Source of the DNA: Billgrantia aerodenitrificans
GTDB lineage: Bacteria > Pseudomonadota > Gammaproteobacteria > Pseudomonadales > Halomonadaceae
Reading direction: 5' to 3'
Length of the DNA stretch: 64,000 nucleotides
Assembly: GCF_021404405.1 (NCBI RefSeq)
Contig: NZ_JABFTV010000005.1
Coordinates: forward strand, 1-64,000
A program made the translations under genes and the position numbers. The notes below the pieces were generated by a model. It was not told the DNA's origin and did no database searches. It saw only the letters and a program-made list of their open reading frames with translations. Position 1 is the stretch's first letter. Every line of letters begins with the position of its first letter. Of the stretch, positions 55,658-64,000 are shown piece after piece.

Positions 55658-56631
55658 GAGGCCTCCTTGATGCGCGGATCCGCCAGGCGATAGACCAGAT
55701 CGGTGATGATGTTGAAGACGATGACCAGTGCGGCGGAGAAGAAGAAGATGCCCAGCAGCAGGTTGTAGTCGCGCTGCTGCAGCGCCTCGAACATCAGCCG
55801 GCCGATGCCGGGCCAGGCGAACACCGTCTCGGTCAGGATGGCGCCGCCCACCATCTGGCCCGCCTGCAGGCCGGCCAGGGTGATGATCGGCAGCAGGGCG
55901 TTGCGCAGGATGTGGCGTCGCTGGATCACGCCCGGGGCGAGCCCCTTGGCGCGGGCAGTCTTGACGTAGTCCTGCTGGCTTGCCTCGAGCATCGAGGCGC
56001 GGGTCATGCGGGTGTAGATGGCCATGAAGAACAGCGCCAGGGTGGTGGCGGGCAGGATCAGATGCTTGGCCACGTCAAGCACCAGGGCAAAGCCGGTGTG
56101 TCCAGCGCCCACCGTGTACATGCCGTAGGCCGGCAGCCAGCCGAGGAAGACCGAGAACAGCACCACTGCCATCAGTGCCACCCAGAACAGCGGCGTGGCG
56201 TAGAACAGCAGGGCCAGGGCCATGATGATGGAGCCGGAAGGCTTCTTGACCCGGGCCGCGGCCATGGAGCCGGCCACGATGCCCAGCGCCAGCGACAGTA
56301 CGAAGGCGGTGCCGGTGAGCAGCAGGGTGGCCGGCAGGCGGGCGAGAATCAGGTCGAGCACCGGCATGCCCTGGCGATACGACCAGCCGAAATCGAGCAT
56401 GGCGATACCCGAGACGTAGCGCCACAGCTGGACGTAGATCGGCTGATCGAGGCCGAAGCGTTCACGCAGCTGACGCAGGAACTCCTCGTCGGTGGCGCCA
56501 GCCTCGCCGGCCAGGATGGCGGCGGGGTCGCCCGGTGCCATCTGAATCAGGAAGAAATTGAAGATCACGATCAGGAACAGGACGACGACGGCCTTGAGCA
56601 GCCGCATCACGATCAGTCGAGCGTAGAGCAT
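55654..56631 (-). CDS. Dipeptide-type ABC transporter permease (DppB/OppB-like)
   Basis: 325 residues, about six helices. It has MLYARLIVMRLLKAVVVLFLIVIFNFFL at the N-terminus, the motif MASMLEASQQDYVKTARAKGLAPGVIQRRHILRNALLPII-like EAA loop and a C-terminal GAILTETVFAWPGIGRLMFEALQQRDY. It is the first membrane gene after the binding protein, from which a stem-loop separates it. Confidence 0.95.
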   Translation of the reverse strand: MLYARLIVMRLLKAVVVLFLIVIFNFFLIQMAPGDPAAILAGEAGATDEEFLRQLRERFGLDQPIYVQLWRYVSGIAMLDFGWSYRQGMPVLDLILARLPATLLLTGTAFVLSLALGIVAGSMAAARVKKPSGSIIMALALLFYATPLFWVALMAVVLFSVFLGWLPAYGMYTVGAGHTGFALVLDVAKHLILPATTLALFFMAIYTRMTRASMLEASQQDYVKTARAKGLAPGVIQRRHILRNALLPIITLAGLQAGQMVGGAILTETVFAWPGIGRLMFEALQQRDYNLLLGIFFFSAALVIVFNIITDLVYRLADPRIKEAS

Positions 56632-56660
56632 ACAACCGGCCTCTTGCGTGACGGTGGTAA

Positions 56661-56682
56661 GGGGCGGCTACACCGCCGCCCC
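56661..56682 (-). other. Intercistronic hairpin after the binding-protein gene
   Basis: An 8-bp perfect stem GGGGCGGC (56661-56668) with GCCGCCCC (56675-56682) and a six-base loop, between the solute-binding protein stop (56701) and permease start (56631). There is no T-run. Likely a 3'-end stabiliser favouring the binding-protein transcript. Confidence 0.65.
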
Positions 56683-56700
56683 GTCAGGGCGAACGTCGAC

Positions 56701-58254
56701 TCAGCGGTCGAGCCAGGCGTCCCTGAAGCCGTCGTTGACCCCCACACCGGAGGTGACCAGGTTCTGGACGTCGCAGCGGTAGATGGTCGGGAAGCCGAGC
56801 TCCAGCAGCCAGCCTACCGGTACGTCCTCGTGGATGATCTCCTGGGCTTCGCGATAGAGGGCTTCGCGCTCCTCGTCGGGGAAGGCCGTGGCCGCCTCGT
56901 CGAACAGCTCGTCGACCCGCTCGTTCTCGTAGCCGCCGACGTTGTTCCACGGGGAACCGCGCTCGATGTTGTCGGAGAGGTAGGAGCGGGTGATGCCCAG
57001 TGCCGGATCGCCGTACTGGAAGAGGAAGGTGAAGGCGAGGTCGTAGTCCCACTCTGAGAGGCGCTGGTTCCAGCCACCCACGTCGGTGGACTGGGTGCGC
57101 ACGTTGATGCCCACTTCGCGCAGGTTCTGCTGCACGGCCTCGGCCCAGCGGGTCCAGGTTTCGCCGTAGGGCAGCGGCAACAGGCGTACCTCCTCGTTGT
57201 CGTAGCCCATCTCCTCGAGCAGCTCGCGGGCGCGATCCGGATCGTGGTCGTAGGGATCGAGGCCGTCGTGGCGGAAGCGCGCATTGGAGCCGAAGGAGGA
57301 GAGCGGCACCTCGCCGAGGCCGTTCCACAGCACGTCGCGGGCGAACTCACGGTCCATGGCATACATCACCGCCTGGCGGAAACGCTTGTCTGCCGTGGGC
57401 CCTTCGCGGTTGTTCATCCACAGCATGGCGAAGGGGCTGAAGTACTCATGGCCCTCCTCCGTCACGCAGGTGTTGTCCATGGCGGTCAGGCGCGGGATGT
57501 CGAAGTTCTCCACGGTGCCGTTGGGCAGCACGTCGACGGTGCCGTTCTCGTAGGCCACGGAGCGGGAGGCGCCATCCGGGATGACATGCCAGTTGATGCC
57601 GTCCAGGTAGGGCAGGTCTTCCTCGTAGTAGTCGTCGAAGCGTACCAGCTCGATGACGGTGCCGCGGTCCCAGTTCTCGAACTTGAACGGGCCGGTGCCG
57701 ATGGGATGGCTATTGTGCTCATTGTCGCGGAAGTCAGTGCCCTCGTAGAGATGCTTGGGCACCATGGTGAAGGTGCCGGCCTCGAAGGAGAGCAGGAAGG
57801 GGCCGAAGGGCTCGGAGAGAGTGAAGACCACGGTGTGATCGTCCTCCGCCTCGATGCTTTCCACGTGCTGCAGCACGGCGCGGGCGCTGGGGTTCAGCTC
57901 GCGGTGGAATTCATCGGCGGAGAACACCACGTCGGCGGCGGTGAAGGGCTCGCCGTCATGCCACAGCACGCCCTCGCGCAGGTGGAAGGTGTAGACCAGA
58001 CCGTCGTCGCTCACTTCCCAGGATTCGGCCAGCTGAGGTTGCGGTTCCAGGTCGGTGGTGTAGCGCAGCAACCCTTCATAGATGTTGCCGGCGACCTTGC
58101 GGGTGGGGTCGTTCTGGATCATGCCGAGCACCAAGCCGGGTGGCTCGGGCTGGATGATGGTGTTGATGGTGCCCCCGGAGCGGGGTTCATCGGCAAAGGC
58201 AGAAGTGAAGGCCAGGGCGGCAACGGCCGCGGCCAGAGGGGTCAGTCTCATCAT
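56701..58254 (-). CDS. ABC transporter solute-binding protein, family 5 (DppA-like)
   Basis: 517 residues. A signal peptide (MMRLTPLAAAVAALAFTSAFA) is followed by the SBP_bac_5 fold with LAESWEVSDDGLVYTFHLREGVLWHDGEPFTAADVVFS and FRQAVMYAMDREFARDVLWNG. It binds peptides, opines or other nitrogenous ligands in the periplasm. The start has AAGGA five bases upstream; longer frames lack a ribosome site. It is the first gene of the operon and faces a divergent GntR regulator. Confidence 0.93.
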   Translation of the reverse strand: MMRLTPLAAAVAALAFTSAFADEPRSGGTINTIIQPEPPGLVLGMIQNDPTRKVAGNIYEGLLRYTTDLEPQPQLAESWEVSDDGLVYTFHLREGVLWHDGEPFTAADVVFSADEFHRELNPSARAVLQHVESIEAEDDHTVVFTLSEPFGPFLLSFEAGTFTMVPKHLYEGTDFRDNEHNSHPIGTGPFKFENWDRGTVIELVRFDDYYEEDLPYLDGINWHVIPDGASRSVAYENGTVDVLPNGTVENFDIPRLTAMDNTCVTEEGHEYFSPFAMLWMNNREGPTADKRFRQAVMYAMDREFARDVLWNGLGEVPLSSFGSNARFRHDGLDPYDHDPDRARELLEEMGYDNEEVRLLPLPYGETWTRWAEAVQQNLREVGINVRTQSTDVGGWNQRLSEWDYDLAFTFLFQYGDPALGITRSYLSDNIERGSPWNNVGGYENERVDELFDEAATAFPDEEREALYREAQEIIHEDVPVGWLLELGFPTIYRCDVQNLVTSGVGVNDGFRDAWLDR

Positions 58255-58353
58255 CGAATTCCTTCTTGTTGTCTCGGGTGTTTGTTGTGCTTCTTCCCTC
58301 TGATGATAGGTAGTGACTATCAGCCCTTTTGACCATAGCAGTGACATTTGAAA

Positions 58354-58384
58354 CTGTCGACAGTCGTCAATCGACGGTCGACAG
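58354..58384. promoter_or_regulatory. Paired palindromes in the GntR/ABC divergent gap
   Basis: The perfect 10-bp palindrome CTGTCGACAG (58354-58363) is followed by CGGTCGACAG (58375-58384), 9 of 10 matching. Centres are 21 bp apart, about two helical turns. FadR-type regulators bind such short palindromes, and the site lies between the SBP and regulator starts, so it is a candidate operator for both. Confidence 0.55.
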
Positions 58385-58434
58385 GTCGTGTCAATCGTCT
58401 TACTGTAGCTACAAAAGCGACAAGAGCCAGGTGC

Positions 58435-59118
58435 ATGACCCCTTCGAGTGCTTTCGGTAGCGGTGCGATCATCCAGCAGCGCAATCTGGTGGAGCAGGTC
58501 GCCGACTACCTGACCCAGGCCATCATCAGTCAGCGTTATGCGCCCGGTGAGCGGCTTTCGGAAGTTCAGTTGGCTCGCGACCTCGGGGTGAGCCGAGCCC
58601 CCGTGCGTGAAGCGGCGCGGCTGCTGGAGAGCCGCGGGCTGCTGGTCTCCCAGCCTCGCCGTGGGTTCTTCGTGCGGGCGCTGGATGCCAGTGAGCTGAT
58701 CGATGTCTTCGATCTTCGCCTCTGCCTCGAGCGGCATGCGATGGCGCGCCTGGTCGAAAGCTACGATGCACAGAAGGAACAGGCGCTGCGCCGTCAGGTC
58801 GAGCTGATGTGCGAGGTGGCGTTGCAGGACAGCGATAGCCGCAAGATCGAGGAGGACCTTGTCTTCCATCGCATGCTGATCGACTTCTCGGGCAATCGAC
58901 GGCTGCTCAAGGCTTTCGACGACATCACTCACGAGCTGCGTCTCTGCATTGCCCTGATCGGCAAGACCCATGCCGAACCCGACACCATCGCCACCTGCCA
59001 CTGGGAATTGCTGGATGCGCTGGCCAGCGGCGATCCGCGGCGTTGCCACGAGGCTATCGACTACCACATTGGCGTGGCGCGGGATTACGTGGTGAAGGGC
59101 ATCGGCGAGTCTGCCTGA
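58435..59118 (+). CDS. GntR-family transcriptional regulator, FadR subfamily (FCD domain)
   Basis: 227 residues. The winged helix-turn-helix reads LSEVQLARDLGVSRAPVREAARLLESRGLL, followed by an all-helical FCD domain with DLRLCLERHAMARLV, DLVFHRMLIDFSGNRRLL and HWELLDALASGD. The conserved Asp and His residues of FCD metal/ligand sites are in place. It is divergent from the ABC importer operon and probably controls it. A longer frame from 58348 has no support. Only 1 bp separates its stop from the convergent SDR gene. Confidence 0.92.
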   Translation: MTPSSAFGSGAIIQQRNLVEQVADYLTQAIISQRYAPGERLSEVQLARDLGVSRAPVREAARLLESRGLLVSQPRRGFFVRALDASELIDVFDLRLCLERHAMARLVESYDAQKEQALRRQVELMCEVALQDSDSRKIEEDLVFHRMLIDFSGNRRLLKAFDDITHELRLCIALIGKTHAEPDTIATCHWELLDALASGDPRRCHEAIDYHIGVARDYVVKGIGESA

Positions 59119-59119
59119 G

Positions 59120-61109
<1,990 letters not shown>

Positions 61110-61132
61110 TTGCCATGCACGCCAAGTGACCC

Positions 61133-61160
61133 TCAGCGGCGGCCTTCGGGGCGCCGCTGA
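61133..61160 (+). other. Intercistronic hairpin between dctP and dctQ (second TRAP system)
   Basis: Stem TCAGCGGC (61133-61140) with GCCGCTGA (61153-61160), extended inward by C-G pairs and capped by a TTCG tetraloop (61145-61148). There is no T-run. It probably protects the dctP message. Its last base is the A of an ATG at 61160, which argues against using that ATG as the dctQ start. Confidence 0.7.
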
Positions 61161-61186
61161 TGTTTTCCGTCTGGAGGATCGCTGTC

Positions 61187-61729
61187 TTGACGTTTTCATC
61201 AACGCCGCCACGGGGCGCCCTGGATCGGGTTGCCTTCTATCTGCTCAAAGGCGTCACGCTGATCTGTGATTTTCTCGGCGTACTGATGCTGGCCGGTGTG
61301 CTGCTGCTGATCGTGTCGGCTGTCATCGCCCGGGACTTCATCGGCCTGGGCATGCCCTGGACCGAAGAGGTCGCCTCGATACTGGCCATCTATGCGGTGG
61401 CCTTCGGCTCGCTGTCTGCCTGGGTGCGCTTCGAGCATCTGGTGGTGGATCTGTTCAGCCATCGTCTCGGTGATGTGGCGCGTGCGCTGCAGTACCGCCT
61501 GGTGGCGCTGCTGTCGTGTGGATTCTTCGTACTGGCGGCTTACGGGGCGCTGACGATGTCGGTAGCCAGTGCCAACAATCGCACCGTGTCGCTGGGGATC
61601 AGCTTCAGCTACCTCTATTACGGCATATTCATCGCCTTTGCCGGCATGGCCGTGCTGGCGCTGTGGCAGACGCTGCGGGGGCCGGTGGCCTGGCAGACCG
61701 AGCTGCAGGCCGAGCGGGAGACGAACTGA
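61187..61729 (+). CDS. dctQ: TRAP transporter small permease (DctQ family), second TRAP system
   Basis: 180 residues, four helices. It has the features GMPWTEEVASILAIYAVAFGSLSAWVRFEHLVVDLF. I chose the TTG at 61187, which has GGAGG nine bases upstream. The in-frame ATG at 61160 lies at the edge of the preceding hairpin and has no ribosome site, so the rarer start is more likely. The stop overlaps the dctM start (TGATG). Confidence 0.88.
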   Translation: MTFSSTPPRGALDRVAFYLLKGVTLICDFLGVLMLAGVLLLIVSAVIARDFIGLGMPWTEEVASILAIYAVAFGSLSAWVRFEHLVVDLFSHRLGDVARALQYRLVALLSCGFFVLAAYGALTMSVASANNRTVSLGISFSYLYYGIFIAFAGMAVLALWQTLRGPVAWQTELQAERETN

Positions 61730-63024
61730 TGCAGGAACTGATGGTTTTCGTCGGCGGTCTGCTGCTGCTCATGGCCATCGGCTTGCCGGTGGTGGTGGCC
61801 ATCGGCATCACCTCCTTCATCGCCCTGGCGGTGACCGGCACCGGCGGCCTGCCGGTGGAGCTGATGTCGCTGCGCATGGTGCAGACGCTCAACAATTTCA
61901 CCCTGCTGGCCATTCCGCTGTTCATTCTGGCTGCCAACATCATGAACACGGGCTCGACCACCACGCGGATCTTCGATTTCGCCACGGCGCTGGTGGGCTT
62001 CACCAAGGGCGGCCTGGGTCATGCCAACGTGGTGGCCAGCTCGATCTTCGCCACCATGTCCGGCACCGCGGTAGCCGACGCCGCCGGCCTCGGCAGCATC
62101 GAGATCAAGGCCATGAAGGAGCGCGGCTACGACCTCGGCTACTCGGCCGGTATCACTGCGGCTTCGAGTGTCATCGGGCCCATTCTGCCGCCGAGTATCG
62201 CGCTGGTAGTCTACGGCTGGCTGGCCAACGTCAGTATCGGCGCGCTGTTCATGGCTGGGCTGGTGCCCGGTATTCTCATGGCTCTGCTGTTCATGGGCAT
62301 GACCGTGGTGCTGGGGGCGGGTAAGCGCGTGACCATGCCGCCGCCGGTGCCGTTCGATGGTAAGGAGGTGCTGCGCACCGGCAGACGCGCCGTGCTGCCG
62401 CTGTTCATGCCGGCCATCATCGTGGGCGGGATCTGGACCGGGCTGTTCACGCCTACCGAGGCGGGGGCGGTGGCCTCGGTCTATGCGCTCATTCTCGGCG
62501 GGCTGGTCTATCGCGATCTCTCCTTGCGCGATCTGTTCCAGGCTTTCCGCCGCACGCTGATGTTCAGCGCCGCGATCCTGCTGATCATCGCCGTATCGAG
62601 CTTCTACGGCTGGATCCTGGTGCGCATCGGCATTCCTCAGGCGCTGGCCGGTCAGGTCGCCGCCATCGACATGCCGACGATCCTGCTGCTGCTGGCCTTC
62701 GCGCTGTTCTTCCTGTTGATCGGCTGCTTCATGTCGGTGATCGAGAGCATCCTGATCTTCACACCGATCGTGGTGCCGGCTGCCCTGGCCGCTGGGCTCG
62801 ATCCGATTCACTTCGGCATCGTCATGGTCATCACCCTGTCGGTGGGGGTCATCACTCCGCCATTCGGCACGGTGCTGTTTCTGATGGTGGGTATCACCCG
62901 GCTGCGCTATGCGCAGATCGTCATCTCGATCCTGCCGTTCCTGATCCCGATCCTGCTGACGATTCTCATCCTGATCGCGCTGCCGACGCTGACGACCTGG
63001 CTGCCGCGCACGATGGGCTATTGA
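61729..63024 (+). CDS. dctM: TRAP transporter large permease (DctM family), second TRAP system
   Basis: 431 residues, 12 or more helices. It contains LLAIPLFILAANIMNTGSTTTRIFDF, MSGTAVADAAGLGSIEIKAMKERGYDLG and LPPSIALVVYGWLANVSIGALFMAGLVPG. It completes dctP-Q-M. The ligand is unknown. A 14-bp-stem hairpin follows the stop. Confidence 0.95.
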   Translation: MQELMVFVGGLLLLMAIGLPVVVAIGITSFIALAVTGTGGLPVELMSLRMVQTLNNFTLLAIPLFILAANIMNTGSTTTRIFDFATALVGFTKGGLGHANVVASSIFATMSGTAVADAAGLGSIEIKAMKERGYDLGYSAGITAASSVIGPILPPSIALVVYGWLANVSIGALFMAGLVPGILMALLFMGMTVVLGAGKRVTMPPPVPFDGKEVLRTGRRAVLPLFMPAIIVGGIWTGLFTPTEAGAVASVYALILGGLVYRDLSLRDLFQAFRRTLMFSAAILLIIAVSSFYGWILVRIGIPQALAGQVAAIDMPTILLLLAFALFFLLIGCFMSVIESILIFTPIVVPAALAAGLDPIHFGIVMVITLSVGVITPPFGTVLFLMVGITRLRYAQIVISILPFLIPILLTILILIALPTLTTWLPRTMGY

Positions 63025-63027
63025 AGG

Positions 63028-63066
63028 CGGCGGCAGCCTCGAACGGAACGCCCGAGGCTGCCGCCG
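63028..63066 (+). terminator. Strong hairpin after dctM
   Basis: A 14-bp stem (63028-63041 with 63053-63066, core GGCGGCAGCCTCG/CGAGGCTGCCGCC) and an 11-base loop, starting 4 bp after the dctM stop. There is no T-run; probable terminator or 3'-end stabiliser between dctM and the terB-like gene. Confidence 0.55.
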
Positions 63067-63098
63067 GTCTGAAGCGATACCATCGCAGGGGATCCGCC

Positions 63099-63554
63099 AT
63101 GCTCGACACCATTCAGCGCTTCTTCCAGCAAACCCTGGCCGAGCCCGAGCGCTCGGACGACCCCGCTCCGACCCTGGAGCGTGCCACCGCCGCGCTGCTG
63201 TGCGAGGTGATGCGCGCCGATTATCACACCGACGAGACCCAGCTCGCGGCGCTGCGTGAGCTGCTCATATCGCATTTTCAGCTTTCCGGTGCGGCGGTCG
63301 AGGAATTGATGGAGATGGCTCGCGACGAAGTGGAGAACTCCGTGGACCACTATCAGTTCGTCAGCCTGATCAAGCAGCACTACGACTACGACCAGCGTCG
63401 CGAGCTGGTGCGCATGATGTGGGTGCTGGCCAATGCCGACGCCAATCACAACGCTCTCGAGGAGCACCGTATCCGGCGTCTGGCCGATCTGCTTCACGTC
63501 AGCCATTCCGACTTCATCCGCACCAAATTGCAGGTTCAAGGCAAGGCGCAATAG
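63099..63554 (+). CDS. TerB-like (tellurite resistance TerB domain) protein
   Basis: 151 residues, helical. It has the TerB-type pattern of acidic helical segments with AALLCEVMRADYHTDETQLAALRELL and RRELVRMMWVLANADANHNALEEHRIRRLADLL. TerB-like proteins bind divalent metal and are linked to stress responses, often unrelated to tellurite. The start MLDTIQRFFQ has AGGGGAT upstream. It is apparently a single gene. Family assignment is by pattern. Confidence 0.85.
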   Translation: MLDTIQRFFQQTLAEPERSDDPAPTLERATAALLCEVMRADYHTDETQLAALRELLISHFQLSGAAVEELMEMARDEVENSVDHYQFVSLIKQHYDYDQRRELVRMMWVLANADANHNALEEHRIRRLADLLHVSHSDFIRTKLQVQGKAQ

Positions 63555-63677
63555 CGACTTTCTTGATCCAGGCCGACAAGCGAGAGGTTGGCCCGCCATG
63601 CTCCGAGACGTACTGGTAGACTGGTGCGCTCGTTCCGGCAGGGGGCCGGTCGCGTCAGCGCATCGTGGAGGAGAGGC

Positions 63678-64000
63678 ATGTCTCGTGAAACCGTCGTCCT
63701 GGGAGCCGGCATGGTCGGTGTTTCCATTGCCTGGCACCTGGCCCGTCGTGGGCGTTCGGTGCTGCTGGTGGATCGTCTCCCGCCCGGTCGCGAGACCTCC
63801 TATGGCAACGGCGGCCTGATCCAGCGCGAGGCGGTTCGCCCCTACACCTTTCCCCGCGAGCTGAGCAAGCTGCTGAGCTCGCTGCCCAACCGGCGGGTCG
63901 ACATTCGCTATCGCTGGAGCGGGGTGCTGCAGTTCGCCGGGCCGCTGTTCGACTACTGGCGCTACTCGTCGCCTCGTCACTATGCACGCATCATCCCCGA
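63678..64000 (+). CDS. FAD-dependent oxidoreductase, DadA-like, 5' part (runs off the window)
   Basis: The first 107 codons. The Rossmann dinucleotide motif VLGAGMVGVSIAWHLARRG starts near residue 7, followed by RETSYGNGGLI. This is the pattern of the DAO/DadA family of D-amino-acid dehydrogenases and related amine oxidases. ATG 63678 has GGAGAGG close upstream. The substrate cannot be told from this fragment; the preceding TRAP system could import it. Confidence 0.85.
   Translation, partial: MSRETVVLGAGMVGVSIAWHLARRGRSVLLVDRLPPGRETSYGNGGLIQREAVRPYTFPRELSKLLSSLPNRRVDIRYRWSGVLQFAGPLFDYWRYSSPRHYARIIP

Overview
This 64 kb GC-rich window (mostly GTG/CTG/GCC codon usage, tightly packed overlapping genes) looks like chromosomal DNA of a moderately halophilic gammaproteobacterium. 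The nearest match I can suggest is Halomonas/Halomonadaceae. The reasons are the gene styles (many TRAP and tripartite tricarboxylate transporters, Mrp-type antiporter genes, a hut operon, guanidinobutyrase) and protein sequences resembling that group. No rRNA, tRNA, CRISPR array, prophage or complete insertion sequence was recognised.

Layout. 0-2.6 kb: the 5' end of a type VI secretion vgrG leaving the window, then an arsenate-detoxification pair (dedicated GAPDH and ArsJ exporter). 2.7-5.2 kb: helicase hrpB. 5.2-13.2 kb: one minus-strand operon in which a P-type cation ATPase is followed by a six-gene Mrp-like cation/proton antiporter cluster (E-F-G-B-C and a giant fused D1-D2). 13.5-14 kb: ychJ. 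14-23.6 kb: histidine utilisation (hutI-G-U-H plus an NhaC-family carrier on the minus strand, with a divergent YjiH-family carrier and the regulator hutC). It has three matching HutC-type operators and a 95-bp cruciform-like repeat between hutU and hutH. 23.9-29.5 kb: an aa3/caa3-type cytochrome oxidase operon whose subunit II carries two c-type haem motifs and which encodes two subunit-III proteins.

29.6-39.2 kb: mixed genes: two GST domains (one fused in frame to a YafY/WYL regulator), rluF, a DUF418 membrane protein, small proteins, a DUF938 methyltransferase, a TRAP transporter and a GNAT acetyltransferase. 39.2-46.3 kb: a catabolic operon predicted to take 2-ketoarginine through 4-guanidinobutyraldehyde and 4-guanidinobutyrate to GABA and urea (decarboxylase, aldehyde dehydrogenase, guanidinobutyrase, YjiH-family carrier). 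It is read from a near-consensus sigma-54 promoter and faces a divergent PAS-AAA+ enhancer-binding protein. 46.4-49.6 kb: tctC-A-B transporter.

49.7-59.1 kb: a minus-strand dipeptide-type ABC importer followed by a GlcD-type FAD oxidoreductase, an EamA exporter and an HisC-like aminotransferase, with a divergent FadR-type GntR regulator. This is probably one uptake and catabolic unit of unknown substrate. 59.1-64 kb: a YdfG-like SDR, a second TRAP transporter, a TerB-like protein and the start of a DadA-like FAD oxidoreductase leaving the window.

The recurring theme is uptake and breakdown of nitrogen-rich compounds (histidine, arginine derivatives, peptides or amino acids), alongside ion homeostasis and respiration. 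The most unusual items are the ATPase-Mrp operon with its fused antiporter subunit, the sigma-54-controlled ketoarginine operon with a YjiH carrier, the regulator-GST fusion, and several non-coding structures (cruciform repeat, 18-bp tandem repeats, hairpins behind three solute-binding-protein genes). All functions are inferred by reading the sequence; no database search was run.
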